Assembly: GCF_021021435.1 (NCBI RefSeq)
Contig: NZ_JAINWI010000017.1
Coordinates: 1-64,000 of the forward strand
Reading direction: 5' to 3'
From: Seohaeicola saemankumensis
GTDB taxonomy: Bacteria > Pseudomonadota > Alphaproteobacteria > Rhodobacterales > Rhodobacteraceae
Length of the DNA stretch: 64,000 bases
The translations under genes and the position numbers were made by a program. The notes beneath the pieces were generated by a model. That model searched no databases. It was not told the DNA's origin and saw only the letters and a list, made by a program, of their open reading frames with translations. Positions within the stretch are counted from its first letter, which is position 1; each line of letters opens with the position of its first letter. Below, piece by piece: positions 8,280-16,819 of the stretch.

Positions 8280-8912
8280 ATGGCTGAAGAGCTTCCTGAT
8301 CTTCACGCCCATGTCCGGACGGGGACTGGCAAGGGCGCCGCTCGTCAAGCACGTCGCGACGGCATGGTACCGGGGATTGTTTACGGTGGCGGGGTTGATC
8401 CCGTTGCAATCAACATTCCTTTCAACGCGCTTCTGAAGCGCCTCAAGCAGGGTCGTTTCCTGTCGACGCTGTTCAACCTCAAGGTTGACGGCCACGACGA
8501 TGTCCGCGTGATCTGCCGCAATGTGCAGCGCGACGTGGTCAAGGATCTTCCGACCCATCTGGACCTGATGCGCCTGCGCCGCACCAGCCGGATCAGTCTG
8601 TTCATCCACGTTGATTTCATCAACCACGACAAATGCCCCGGCCTCAAAAAAGGCGGCGTTTTGACAGTGGTACGTCCCGAAGTCGAACTGAACGTGCTGG
8701 CTGGCGATATTCCGGATCACATCACTGTTGATCTGGCCGGCCTGAACATCGGCGATACCGTGACGATCTCGGCTGTCACCCTGCCGGAAGGCAGCAAAGC
8801 GACCATCGACCGTGACTTCGTGATCGCCAACATCTCGGCCCCATCCGGTCTGCGTTCCGCAGGCGTGGAAGAGGATGAAGCAGAAGAAGACGGCGACGAC
8901 ACCGAAGAGTGA
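8280..8912 (+). CDS. rplY: 50S ribosomal protein L25/general stress protein Ctc
   Basis: 210 residues of the long, two-domain (TL5/Ctc) form: an N-terminal 5S rRNA-binding domain with [23 protein letters not shown] (split here as residues 11-33) and a C-terminal beta domain with [12 protein letters not shown] very acidic tail ([15 protein letters not shown]) ends the protein. The start is the ATG after GGAGAG. It is followed by a strong terminator and then, after one opposite-strand gene, by pth, the usual partner of rplY. Confidence 0.95.
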   Translation: MAEELPDLHAHVRTGTGKGAARQARRDGMVPGIVYGGGVDPVAINIPFNALLKRLKQGRFLSTLFNLKVDGHDDVRVICRNVQRDVVKDLPTHLDLMRLRRTSRISLFIHVDFINHDKCPGLKKGGVLTVVRPEVELNVLAGDIPDHITVDLAGLNIGDTVTISAVTLPEGSKATIDRDFVIANISAPSGLRSAGVEEDEAEEDGDDTEE

Positions 8913-8944
8913 TTGCGCCCCTCCGCAAAGCGGGGACAGTGACA

Positions 8945-8975
8945 GGCGCGGCCCTTGCGGGTCGCGCCTTATTCG
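8945..8975 (+). terminator. rho-independent terminator after rplY
   Basis: GGCGCGGCCC, loop TTGC, GGGTCGCGCC gives a 10-bp stem with one G-T pair, followed by TTATTCGTTT. It lies 32 nt beyond the rplY stop codon and ends just before the convergent monooxygenase gene. Confidence 0.8.
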
Positions 8976-8984
8976 TTTCTGCGA

Positions 8985-9305
8985 TCAGCCTTGCTGCAAT
9001 ACCGTTTCGAATCCCTCGAACTGGGGCGGCCCCATCAGCGCGTCGCGCGTGGTGCTGTTGCCCGCGTTCTTGTGGCTGTCACGGAAAGCCTGCGACTTGG
9101 TCCAGCCCTCGAAATCAGCGCGGCTGGCCCAGTGCACATGCGAGGTATAAAGACGGAAGCCGTCGCCATCCGGCCCTTTCAGCAGGCGGAACTCGACAAA
9201 GCCCGGCATGTCGTTCAGCTTGCTTTCACGTGTGCGCCACATGGTCTCGAAGGTATCCTCATGGCCGTGGCGGACCTTGAAACGGTTCATTGCGAAATAG
9301 GACAT
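8985..9305 (-). CDS. ABM-domain monooxygenase (antibiotic biosynthesis monooxygenase/IsdG-like)
   Basis: 106 residues, one ABM ferredoxin-like domain. The pattern is NRFKVRHGHEDTFETMW, then MPGFVEFRLLKG and the WASRADFEGWTKSQAFRDSH segment, where the conserved W and H match the HmoA/IsdG-type family. Such dimers oxygenate aromatic compounds or degrade haem without a bound cofactor; which applies here cannot be decided. The gene is monocistronic, convergent with rplY and divergent from pth. Confidence 0.8.
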   Translation of the reverse strand: MSYFAMNRFKVRHGHEDTFETMWRTRESKLNDMPGFVEFRLLKGPDGDGFRLYTSHVHWASRADFEGWTKSQAFRDSHKNAGNSTTRDALMGPPQFEGFETVLQQG

Positions 9306-9441
9306 CTCTGCCTCCAGTAGTTGGGAAAATGAGGGCTGGCGATGGGCTGGCTGGCGGTTTCTGTCGGGGGCGCATAAGATTGAAAACGCTGACCAAGGTC
9401 AATATCTTGCGGCCAGCGCACAGGACGGAAAGGCGGCAGAA

Positions 9442-10122
9442 ATGAAGCTCTTTGCAGGGCTGGGCAATCCCGGCACGAAATACGCGGGGAACCGGCACAA
9501 TATCGGCTTCATGGCGCTTGACGCTATTGCCGAGGCCCATGGCTTCGCGCCGTGGCGGGCGAAATTCCAGGGCCTTGTCAGCGAGGGGCAGATGGGTGGC
9601 CACCGCGTCGTGCTGCTCAAGCCGCAGACTTTTATGAACCTTTCGGGCCAGTCCGTGACCGAGACAATGCGCTTTTTCAAGCTGGACCCGGCCGATCTGA
9701 CCGTCTTCCATGACGAGTTGGACCTTGCCCCCGGCAAGATCCGTCTGAAACAGGGCGGCGGGCATGCTGGGCACAATGGCTTGCGGTCGATCCATGGCCA
9801 TATTGGTGAGGCTTATGCCCGCGTGCGTCTGGGCATCGGTCATCCCGGCCACAAGGACCGAGTCGCGGGCTATGTGCTGTCGGATTTTACCAAAGCAGAT
9901 CAGACCTGGCTGGAGGATATGATGCGCGGCATTGCGGAAGGCGCGCCGATGCTAGCCGCCGGTGAAGGGCCGAAGTTTCTGAACGCCGTGGCACAACGCA
10001 TGGCACCGGCAAAGCCGCCCAAAGTGGCCCCTGCGGCAACCCAAGCGCCTGCTGCTGCCAAGCCAGCAACGGCACCGGACACCCGCAATCCGTTGGAGCG
10101 GTTGATCGACCGCTTTCGCTGA
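9442..10122 (+). CDS. pth: peptidyl-tRNA hydrolase
   Basis: Releases peptides from dropped-off peptidyl-tRNA. Catalytic features: GNPGTKYAGNRHNIGF with the active His (near residue 22), KPQTFMNLSG, FHDELDL and GGGHAGHNGLRSI. At 226 residues it is longer than the typical 190 because of an Ala/Pro/Lys-rich tail (about residues 180-215), probably disordered. GGAAAGG precedes the ATG. The serine hydrolase gene follows after 40 nt and may be co-transcribed. Confidence 0.95.
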   Translation: MKLFAGLGNPGTKYAGNRHNIGFMALDAIAEAHGFAPWRAKFQGLVSEGQMGGHRVVLLKPQTFMNLSGQSVTETMRFFKLDPADLTVFHDELDLAPGKIRLKQGGGHAGHNGLRSIHGHIGEAYARVRLGIGHPGHKDRVAGYVLSDFTKADQTWLEDMMRGIAEGAPMLAAGEGPKFLNAVAQRMAPAKPPKVAPAATQAPAAAKPATAPDTRNPLERLIDRFR

Positions 10123-10162
10123 CCCTGTTCCCCCAAGAACTGCCGCCAAAAGGATATTGCCG

Positions 10163-11326
10163 ATGCGTTCCCTGTTGAAATGGACCCTGCGGGGGCTTGC
10201 GATGCTGGTGCTGGCCGCCGCTGTTCTGGGTTTCTGGAAGCGCGAAGAGATCACGCGCCTTCTGGCAGTGAACAGCCTTTTCGCGGAAGAGAAGATTGTC
10301 GGCAATTTCAGCGCTATGGACCGCTTGTTTCTGACCGAGCCGATGTCGCGCGGCGACGGGCCAGTCAGCCCCTTGCCACGCGGCGCTGATATCACACCAC
10401 CCGCGGGCATGGATGACTGGATTGACGAACGGGCTATCACCGCTCTTGTCGTTCTGAAAGATGGCGTGATACGCCATGAAAGCTATCATCTTGATACCAC
10501 CGCAACGGATCGTCGGATCAGCTGGTCGGTGGCAAAATCCTATCTGTCCGCGCTGATGGGGATCCTGTTGGAGGAAGGAACCGTCGACAGCCTTGACGAT
10601 CCGGTCACGAAATACGTCCCCTCACTGGAAGGCACTGCCTATCATGGGGCCAGCATCCTGAACGTGCTGCAAATGGCCAGCGGAGTCACCTTCAACGAGG
10701 ACTATCTGGACTTCAACTCGGATATCAACCGGATGGGGCGTGTGCTGGCACTGGGCCAGTCGATGGACGACTTTACCACGGGTCTGACCGAAACCTTCAC
10801 AGAGCCAGGGCAGCAATGGCAATATGTGTCGATTGATACCCATGTGATCGGGATGATCATCAGAGGTGCCACCGGACGCAGCATTCCGGACCTTATGCAG
10901 GAAAAACTTATCGCACCGATGGGGCTTGAGGCCGATCCGCTCTATGTGACGGACGGTTTCGGCACAGCTTTCGTGTTGGGCGGGCTGAACCTGCTCACGC
11001 GGGATTACGCGCGGTTTGGGCAGATGTTCCTGCAAATGGGTGAATGGAACGGGCGACAGATCGTCCCGATCGACTGGGTCGCAGCCTCGACCGAGCCTTC
11101 GGCCCCTACTGCGCCAGGTGCAGAACAATACGGGCTGCAATGGTGGATGGCCCCCGATGCGCCCGAGGGCGAGTTTTACGCGCGCGGGATTTACGGACAG
11201 TATATCTACGTGAACCGTGCCCTGAATGTGGTGATCACTGCCAACGGGGCAGACAGGGGGTTCCGAACACCCGGAGCCAATATGCAGAACATTGCCATGT
11301 TCCGCCGCATCGCCGATGCTATGTAG
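10163..11326 (+). CDS. membrane-anchored serine hydrolase, class C beta-lactamase fold
   Basis: About 387 residues. One N-terminal membrane segment (residues 8-26) is followed by a periplasmic penicillin-binding-protein-like hydrolase domain with the SxxK nucleophile motif SVAK near residue 115. The second motif is probably YVS (near 220). Family members include esterases, D-aminopeptidases and 6-aminohexanoate hydrolases, so the substrate is unknown. ATG at 10163 is chosen over a TTG two codons earlier because AAGGA is well spaced from the ATG. Confidence 0.8.
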   Translation: MRSLLKWTLRGLAMLVLAAAVLGFWKREEITRLLAVNSLFAEEKIVGNFSAMDRLFLTEPMSRGDGPVSPLPRGADITPPAGMDDWIDERAITALVVLKDGVIRHESYHLDTTATDRRISWSVAKSYLSALMGILLEEGTVDSLDDPVTKYVPSLEGTAYHGASILNVLQMASGVTFNEDYLDFNSDINRMGRVLALGQSMDDFTTGLTETFTEPGQQWQYVSIDTHVIGMIIRGATGRSIPDLMQEKLIAPMGLEADPLYVTDGFGTAFVLGGLNLLTRDYARFGQMFLQMGEWNGRQIVPIDWVAASTEPSAPTAPGAEQYGLQWWMAPDAPEGEFYARGIYGQYIYVNRALNVVITANGADRGFRTPGANMQNIAMFRRIADAM

Positions 11327-11359
11327 GCATGCAAACCCGATGTAACGAAAGAGGTCGCC

Positions 11360-11740
11360 ATGGTTCTGGACAAATACGCATCCGTCAATGTGCTTGGCGA
11401 AGCGCTGGCCCCCTGCTCACTGGACCCGCTGACAGGGTTTTTCCGCGACGGTCACTGCAATACATGCGCCGAGGATCAGGGAAGCCACACAGTCTGCGCC
11501 ATCATGACCGCCGAGTTTCTGGCATGGTCCAAGTATGTGGGTAACGACCTGTCTACCCCGCGGCCCGAATTCGGTTTTGCCGGATTGCGACCGGATGATC
11601 ACTGGTGCCTTTGCGCGGGACGCTTCTTGCAAGCGGTGGAGGAAGGCTGCGCGCCGCGCATCAATCTGGATGCGACCCATCAAAGCGCGCTGGAGATCGT
11701 CCCGCTGGAGGTTCTTGTCCGGCACGCTTTGCCCGAGTAG
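11360..11740 (+). CDS. DUF2237 family protein
   Basis: 126 residues matching the DUF2237 pattern: NVLGEALAPCSLDPLTGFFRDG at the start, CNTCAEDQGSHTVCA, then LSTPRPEFGFAGL and DHWCLCAGRF. The conserved cysteines suggest metal or redox chemistry, but the family has no known function. It lies 33 nt after the serine hydrolase gene on the same strand and converges on trpB. Confidence 0.85.
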   Translation: MVLDKYASVNVLGEALAPCSLDPLTGFFRDGHCNTCAEDQGSHTVCAIMTAEFLAWSKYVGNDLSTPRPEFGFAGLRPDDHWCLCAGRFLQAVEEGCAPRINLDATHQSALEIVPLEVLVRHALPE

Positions 11741-11774
11741 CCCGCGGCGGGATTCGAGTATTTTTCGGCAAGGT

Positions 11775-11804
11775 GAAACCGGGAAGAATGCTCTTCCCGG
11801 TTTC
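11775..11804. terminator. 13-bp hairpin between convergent DUF2237 gene and trpB
   Basis: GAAACCGGGAAGA, loop ATGC, TCTTCCCGGTTTC is a perfect 13-bp stem placed between two gene ends. Neither side has a good T-run, so it may stop transcription weakly from both directions or protect mRNA 3' ends. Confidence 0.6.
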
Positions 11805-11827
11805 AAAGTGCTTCAAACAATCGAAAA

Positions 11828-13060
11828 TCAGACCTTCATGTCAAAGCCAAGATGTTTGGCGACGGTGAAAATGTCCTTGTCGCCACGTCCGCACATATTC
11901 ATCACGATGATATGGTCGGCGGGCAGGTCCGGCGCGATCTTCGCGACATGGGCCAGCGCATGGCTGGGTTCCAATGCGGGAATGATGCCTTCCAGCGCGC
12001 AGGATAGCTGGAACGCTTCAAGCGCTTCCTTATCCGTGATGCTGACGTATTTGGCGCGGCCGATATCGTGCAGCCAGCTATGTTCGGGCCCGATGCCAGG
12101 ATAGTCGAGACCTGCCGAGATCGAAAAGCCTTCAAGAATCTGGCCGTCCTCGTCCTGCAACAGATAGGTGCGGTTGCCGTGCAACACCCCGGGGCGGCCG
12201 CCGGTGAGGGAGGCGCAGTGCTGCATGGTCTCGTCCACGCCTTTGCCACCCGCCTCGACCCCGATGATATTCACGGACGGATCGTCAAGGAACGGGTAGA
12301 AGAGGCCCATCGCGTTCGATCCGCCGCCGATGGCCGCGATCACGGTATCAGGCAGACGCCCCTCGCCTTCCTGTTCGGCCAGTTGCCAGCGGACTTCCTT
12401 GCCGATGATCGACTGGAAGTCGCGCACCATGGCAGGGTAAGGGTGCGGGCCAGCAACTGTGCCGATGCAGTAGAACGTATCGCGCACATTCGTCACCCAG
12501 TCACGCAGCGCGTCGTTCATGGCATCCTTGAGGGTGCCGCGCCCTGATGTGACAGGCACAACCTCGGCACCCAGCAGGCGCATGCGGAAGACGTTGGGGG
12601 CCTGACGTTCGACGTCATGCGCGCCCATGTAGACAATGCATTTCAGCCCGAACTTGGCGCAGACGGTGGCCGTGGCCACGCCGTGCTGACCGGCTCCTGT
12701 TTCCGCGATGATACGGGTCTTGCCCATGCGGCGGGCGAGGATGATCTGGCCCAGCACATTGTTGATCTTATGAGCCCCGGTGTGGTTCAACTCGTCGCGC
12801 TTGAGGTAGATCTTGGCTCCGCCGAAATGCTTGGTCATCCGGTCCGCGTAGTAAAGCGGCGAGGGGCGGCCCACATAATGGGTCCACAGGTCGTCCATCT
12901 CGGCCCAGAAGGTGGGATCGGTCTTGGCCTTCTCATACTCCTCCTCTAGCGAGAGGATCAGGGGCATCAGGGTTTCGGACACGAAGCGCCCGCCGAACTG
13001 GCCGAAACGGCCCTTCTCGTCGGGGCCGGTCATGAAGGAATTGATCAGGTCTTCGGGCAT
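11828..13060 (-). CDS. trpB: tryptophan synthase beta subunit
   Basis: PLP enzyme joining indole and serine to tryptophan. The PLP lysine is in HTGAHKINN (near residue 92), the phosphate-binding loop is GGGSNAMG (near 238), and [13 protein letters not shown] begins the domain. With the start at 13060 (AAGGAAGG upstream) it is 410 residues, the standard length; the frame stays open 26 codons further without a good start. It is well separated from trpA (opposite strand, 7 kb away) and lies 2 kb downstream of trpF, from which it is split by two unrelated genes. Confidence 0.97.
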   Translation of the reverse strand: MPEDLINSFMTGPDEKGRFGQFGGRFVSETLMPLILSLEEEYEKAKTDPTFWAEMDDLWTHYVGRPSPLYYADRMTKHFGGAKIYLKRDELNHTGAHKINNVLGQIILARRMGKTRIIAETGAGQHGVATATVCAKFGLKCIVYMGAHDVERQAPNVFRMRLLGAEVVPVTSGRGTLKDAMNDALRDWVTNVRDTFYCIGTVAGPHPYPAMVRDFQSIIGKEVRWQLAEQEGEGRLPDTVIAAIGGGSNAMGLFYPFLDDPSVNIIGVEAGGKGVDETMQHCASLTGGRPGVLHGNRTYLLQDEDGQILEGFSISAGLDYPGIGPEHSWLHDIGRAKYVSITDKEALEAFQLSCALEGIIPALEPSHALAHVAKIAPDLPADHIIVMNMCGRGDKDIFTVAKHLGFDMKV

Positions 13061-13262
13061 CTGTGGCACCTTCCTTTGAATTGCCATGTATCTAGCGCCT
13101 CTGCCCCGTCCGGTAAAGCCACGCGCAAGCCTTTTCACCGGCGGCGCTCATGCTCACGTTTATGTGACATCTGCTTTTGAAACTTCCTGCAGGGCAATCC
13201 CGTGACTTGTTTGTTCCTTCAACTCCGGGGGGATTTACGACGTAACCGAAGAGGATAAAGAA

Positions 13263-14030
13263 ATGACCAAATTCATCATGGCATTGGCCGCAACCACCGC
13301 ATTTGCAGCCCCCTTGTCCGCCCAGACCGCTATCGGTCTTGTCGGAGACAACACTATTGTTACGATCGACACCTCGACCGCAACGGTCACAAACTCGGTC
13401 ACACTGGAAGGCACTGCCCTTCTGGGGATCGATTACCGTGCAGCCACAGCGCAGATCATCGGTGTCACCAGCGATCAGGCCGTCATCACCATTGATCCCG
13501 CTTCCGGCGACGTGACCCAACTGTCGCAGATGGCGACGATGCTGCCGGTGGGCGATATGCCCGTTGTCGTGGATGTGAACCCCGTTCCCGACCGCTTGCG
13601 CTTTATGACGGGCACAACGAACCACCGTGTGAATATGGATACCGGTGAGGTGACCGTGGACGGAGATCTGCATTTCGACGCTGCGGATGCCAATGCCGAG
13701 ACCGCTCCGATGATCGTCGCGGTGGGCTATATCAACAGCTTCGGCAAGCCCGAGAGCACGGCAATGTATGACATCGACGCCGGCCTGAATGCGCTGATCC
13801 GCCAGACCGCGCCGAATGACGGCACATTGGCAACCATCGGAGATCTGGGTGTGATGCCGAATGGCCCACTGTCCTTTGACGTTGCAGGCTCGGCCGAGGG
13901 CACCAACACCGCTTGGCTGGGTACAGGCGATGCGATCCACACGGTCGATCTGGAGACAGGTGTGATCATCGAAAGCTGGACCGTGAACGGGCTGGACGGG
14001 ATGATCCGCGACCTGACAATCATGCCCTAA
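13263..14030 (+). CDS. secreted DUF4394 domain protein
   Basis: 255 residues with a clear signal peptide (MTKFIMALAATTAFAAPLSAQ) and a repetitive beta-rich body (LEGTALLGIDYRAATAQIIGV, VDVNPVPDRLRFMTGTTNHRVN) typical of DUF4394, a predicted beta-propeller. It is probably periplasmic; its function is unknown. GAGGA precedes the ATG. It has its own terminator and is convergent with the B12-binding protein gene. Confidence 0.85.
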   Translation: MTKFIMALAATTAFAAPLSAQTAIGLVGDNTIVTIDTSTATVTNSVTLEGTALLGIDYRAATAQIIGVTSDQAVITIDPASGDVTQLSQMATMLPVGDMPVVVDVNPVPDRLRFMTGTTNHRVNMDTGEVTVDGDLHFDAADANAETAPMIVAVGYINSFGKPESTAMYDIDAGLNALIRQTAPNDGTLATIGDLGVMPNGPLSFDVAGSAEGTNTAWLGTGDAIHTVDLETGVIIESWTVNGLDGMIRDLTIMP

Positions 14031-14053
14031 TCCGCTTACGGTAAAAACAGAAG

Positions 14054-14082
14054 AAGGCGCAGCTTGTGCTGCGCCTTTTGCG
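14054..14082 (+). terminator. rho-independent terminator after the DUF4394 gene
   Basis: AAGGCGCAGC, loop TTGT, GCTGCGCCTT forms a perfect 10-bp stem continuing into TTTTGCGTTTT, 24 nt after the stop codon. Confidence 0.85.
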
Positions 14083-14140
14083 TTTTCAGTCATGTTGAGG
14101 CGACCAATCCACATTCAGACGAAATGCGGTCCGGACAGTA

Positions 14141-14932
14141 TCAGTTGTCGGACAAGGCGCGTGTGATCTGCGCCATAGCCGAGACCGGATCGGTTAGAGA
14201 GCCGTCAGCGCCGACCGTCACAGCCACATCCGGATGCAGATGCGTGATCTCGCCTGCCACATAAATCAGGGCTCCGGGCGTCAGCAGTCGCACTGCGCGC
14301 ACGAATCTGGCCATCGGCATGATCATGGCCGCCGATGACGCCGAAAGACCGATCACCGGATATGCCCCAAGATGTTGCGCCATCAGAAGTTCGTCATGGT
14401 CCTGCCCGATCTCGAGGTCGATTTCCCAGCCCTCGCGACGGAACAAATCGGCGGCCATCGACACGCCCATCACATGGCTTTCACCGGGGCAGGCCGCGAA
14501 GAGCGCACGGCGCAGCGGGCCGCCCTCGCGGTCATAGAATATCTTTTTCAGACCGCAGATAATCGCCGTCAGACGGCTGGTCGCCAGCGTCACCTGAAGA
14601 AAGCCGATCTCGTCCTGATCCCACATCTGTCCCAAGCGGCGGGCCGCGCCGCTGATATAGCCGATATAGACCTCCGACAGCGGCAGCCCGTCGGCCTGCA
14701 AGCCGATCAGCATATCCGATGCGGCCGCATGGCTATCGGACAGAAGCGCACCAACCAGCATGTCGATCTCAGCCGATGTGGCGTGATGGTCGGACAGATG
14801 CGCGCGTTTTGGATGTTCAGCAAGACGGCGCACCACTTCGCGGGCTAGTTCGGTGACAACTCCTGTCTCCAAACGCTCTGCCTGTCTTTCCGCCGCTGTC
14901 AGCGCCGAATGAAAGAGTCTTTGATCAATCAC
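14141..14932 (-). CDS. cobalamin-binding regulatory protein of the AerR/PpaA type
   Basis: 263 residues: an N-terminal helical part, then a four-helix cap with LGQMWDQDEIGFLQVTLATSRL (W and E/D placed as in B12 cap domains, near residue 110), then a Rossmann-like B12 domain with PGESHVMG in place of the canonical DxHxxG, SASSAAM, and a GEITH segment. In related proteins AerR/PpaA binds cobalamin and modulates the photosynthesis repressor CrtJ/PpsR. No photosynthesis genes or DNA-binding domain are seen here. Start is GTG with GGAGGGG 6 nt upstream. The target is unknown. Confidence 0.75.
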   Translation of the reverse strand: MIDQRLFHSALTAAERQAERLETGVVTELAREVVRRLAEHPKRAHLSDHHATSAEIDMLVGALLSDSHAAASDMLIGLQADGLPLSEVYIGYISGAARRLGQMWDQDEIGFLQVTLATSRLTAIICGLKKIFYDREGGPLRRALFAACPGESHVMGVSMAADLFRREGWEIDLEIGQDHDELLMAQHLGAYPVIGLSASSAAMIMPMARFVRAVRLLTPGALIYVAGEITHLHPDVAVTVGADGSLTDPVSAMAQITRALSDN

Positions 14933-15141
14933 AGCATCCCCTCCGCGACATTTCCATGTCTACGGCCATGCCAGCGGATGGTGCCAGTCTTGCCGTCGTC
15001 TGCCATAGGCAAATCGAACGGATTTGGCAGGTTTCGCGCCTTAATCCGGTTTTCCGGCATGTCCCTCGAATGCCAAGGTATACCGAAATCTCGAATCGTC
15101 AAAAAGAATCTGGGGTGGAATTTCGCAGCAGCTTTTAGCGG

Positions 15142-15822
15142 TCAGCGCAGCGAGGGCGGCGCATTCACAATATTGCCATCACGGGCCGCCGCGACGAAAG
15201 CCGCGATCAGAGCGCGGTCCTTGACTCCCGGTGCGCTTTCCACACCCGAGGCGACGTCGACCTGCAAAGTTCCGGTCCGGCGCACGGCCTCGGCCACGTT
15301 GTCCGCGTTCAGGCCGCCCGCCAGCATCCACGGCTTGGTCCAATACTTGCGCGCCGCCAGCAGCCTCCAATCGAAGGTCAGACCATTGCCGCCCGGCAGG
15401 ATAGCGCCCCGCGGAGGTTTGGCATCTATCAACAACTGGTCCGCCACTTCGGAATAGATGTCGATCTGCTCCAGATCGTCGGGGCCGGCGATGCCGATGG
15501 CCTTCATCACGGGCAAGCCATAGCGCTGGCGCAATTCAGCCACGCGCGCGGGCGTTTCATGCCCGTGAAGCTGCAGGATATCCAGCGGCACAGTGCCGAG
15601 AAGTGCATCAAGTGTCGCATCATCGGCATCAACAACCAACGCGACCTTGGCCAGACCGGAAGGTGCGGCAAGGGCCAGATCGCGCGCCAAATCGGGCGCG
15701 ACATAGCGCGGTGAGGGCGGGAAAAAGTTGAAGCCCGCATAGGTCGCGCCGCCCTCGGCCACAGCATGCACGTCTTCTTCGGTCGTCAGACCGCAGATTT
15801 TGACCTTTATATCAGATGTCAT
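15142..15822 (-). CDS. trpF: phosphoribosylanthranilate isomerase
   Basis: Third step of tryptophan synthesis from chorismate. About 226 residues with the family signature [13 protein letters not shown] at the N-terminus (catalytic Cys), LQLHGHE (near residue 85), and the C-terminal [10 protein letters not shown] and DVASGVE phosphate-site segments including the catalytic Asp. The ATG at 15822 is chosen because family similarity starts there; the frame extends 10 codons upstream. It follows lapA on the same strand, the lapA-trpF order seen in many Rhodobacteraceae. Confidence 0.95.
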   Translation of the reverse strand: MTSDIKVKICGLTTEEDVHAVAEGGATYAGFNFFPPSPRYVAPDLARDLALAAPSGLAKVALVVDADDATLDALLGTVPLDILQLHGHETPARVAELRQRYGLPVMKAIGIAGPDDLEQIDIYSEVADQLLIDAKPPRGAILPGGNGLTFDWRLLAARKYWTKPWMLAGGLNADNVAEAVRRTGTLQVDVASGVESAPGVKDRALIAAFVAAARDGNIVNAPPSLR

Positions 15823-15870
15823 GCCGCCCCCGTCACACCCCAACCATCGCATGTCTGGCGGATAACCGGT

Positions 15871-16221
15871 TCAGGAGGCTTCGTCCAGCAAGGCCAGAAC
15901 GTCGTCCTGCCCTTCGTTCTTCATGCGCTTCTCGCGGCGCAGCTCGCGTTCCAGCGTTTCGACCTCGCGCCCGCGGCGGGCTGCTTCGGCGCGGTGCTTG
16001 TGCTCGCGCAACCATTCCCAGACAAAGCCGATCAGCACACCCGCAATGATACCGCCAAAAATTACCACAAAAAGCGGCAAGGTGATCTGGGCACCAAACC
16101 CGATCAGTTCGGCCACTGTTTCAGGCAACAGGTTTAACGTCACCTCGGCACGATTTGCGGTCGCAACCACAATCAGAACGATGGCAAGGCTAACCAAAAA
16201 GGCATAGCGGATGTAACGCAT
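15871..16221 (-). CDS. LapA-domain (DUF1049) inner-membrane protein
   Basis: 116 residues with two membrane segments (about 5-24 and 40-66) followed by a charged, Arg/Glu-rich cytoplasmic helix (EWLREHKHRAEAARRGREVETL), the pattern of LapA/YciS. In E. coli LapA takes part in lipopolysaccharide assembly control. It lies 9 nt after ihfB and before trpF; ihfB-lapA adjacency is common in alphaproteobacteria. Confidence 0.8.
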   Translation of the reverse strand: MRYIRYAFLVSLAIVLIVVATANRAEVTLNLLPETVAELIGFGAQITLPLFVVIFGGIIAGVLIGFVWEWLREHKHRAEAARRGREVETLERELRREKRMKNEGQDDVLALLDEAS

Positions 16222-16230
16222 AGGCTTGGA

Positions 16231-16512
16231 TCACTTTCCGTTAAGGCGGTCGCGCAGCAGTTTCCCCGTCTTGAAAAAGGGCACGAACTTCTCTTCCACT
16301 GGCACAGTTTCGCCGGTACGTGGGTTGCGCCCGATCCTGGCGTCGCGCTTCTTGACTGAAAAGGCGCCAAATCCGCGCAGTTCCACCCTGTCACCCCGCG
16401 CCATGGCATCGGTAATTTCTTCAAAGATAGTGTTTACGATCTTTTCCACATCGCGCTGGAACAGATGCGGGTTTTCATCGGCAATCTTCTGAATCAGTTC
16501 CGATCTGATCAT
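16231..16512 (-). CDS. ihfB: integration host factor subunit beta
   Basis: 93 residues of the HU/IHF family, a DNA-bending protein acting with IhfA. It starts with [18 protein letters not shown] and ends with the DNA-inserting arm region [23 protein letters not shown] precedes the ATG. The position downstream of rpsA is the classic cmk-rpsA-ihfB order. Confidence 0.95.
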   Translation of the reverse strand: MIRSELIQKIADENPHLFQRDVEKIVNTIFEEITDAMARGDRVELRGFGAFSVKKRDARIGRNPRTGETVPVEEKFVPFFKTGKLLRDRLNGK

Positions 16513-16751
16513 CAGTCATATCTCCCAGGTGCAGTCGTCTGTCTCTCGCAGCTTGTCGCCGACTATAGAAACAAAGATCGCATCCCGAAACAGGAACGAT
16601 GTGCGAAATCAGATATTTGACGGTTCGGGACACATAAGCATGCAGATTCTTGCCGCCAATTGGCCCGCCTCGGCGCGGTGTCGCGGATTTGCTGCGGCGC
16701 AGCGCTGGTCAAGGACATGATTTTAATTCAGACGCGCGCGCTTGATTCGCA

Positions 16752-16786
16752 AAAGTAAACGGCCCCGCCTTTGCAGCGGGGCCGTT
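16752..16786 (-). terminator. rho-independent terminator after rpsA
   Basis: On the minus strand an 11-bp stem (AACGGCCCCGC with GCGGGGCCGTT, 7-nt loop) is followed by TACTTTTG, 34 nt beyond the rpsA stop. The rest of the 307-nt gap 16513-16819 shows no gene and probably holds the separate ihfB promoter. Confidence 0.85.
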
Positions 16787-16819
16787 CCGTTTATTGTCAG
16801 ACCAACCCGAAGGTCGGGA

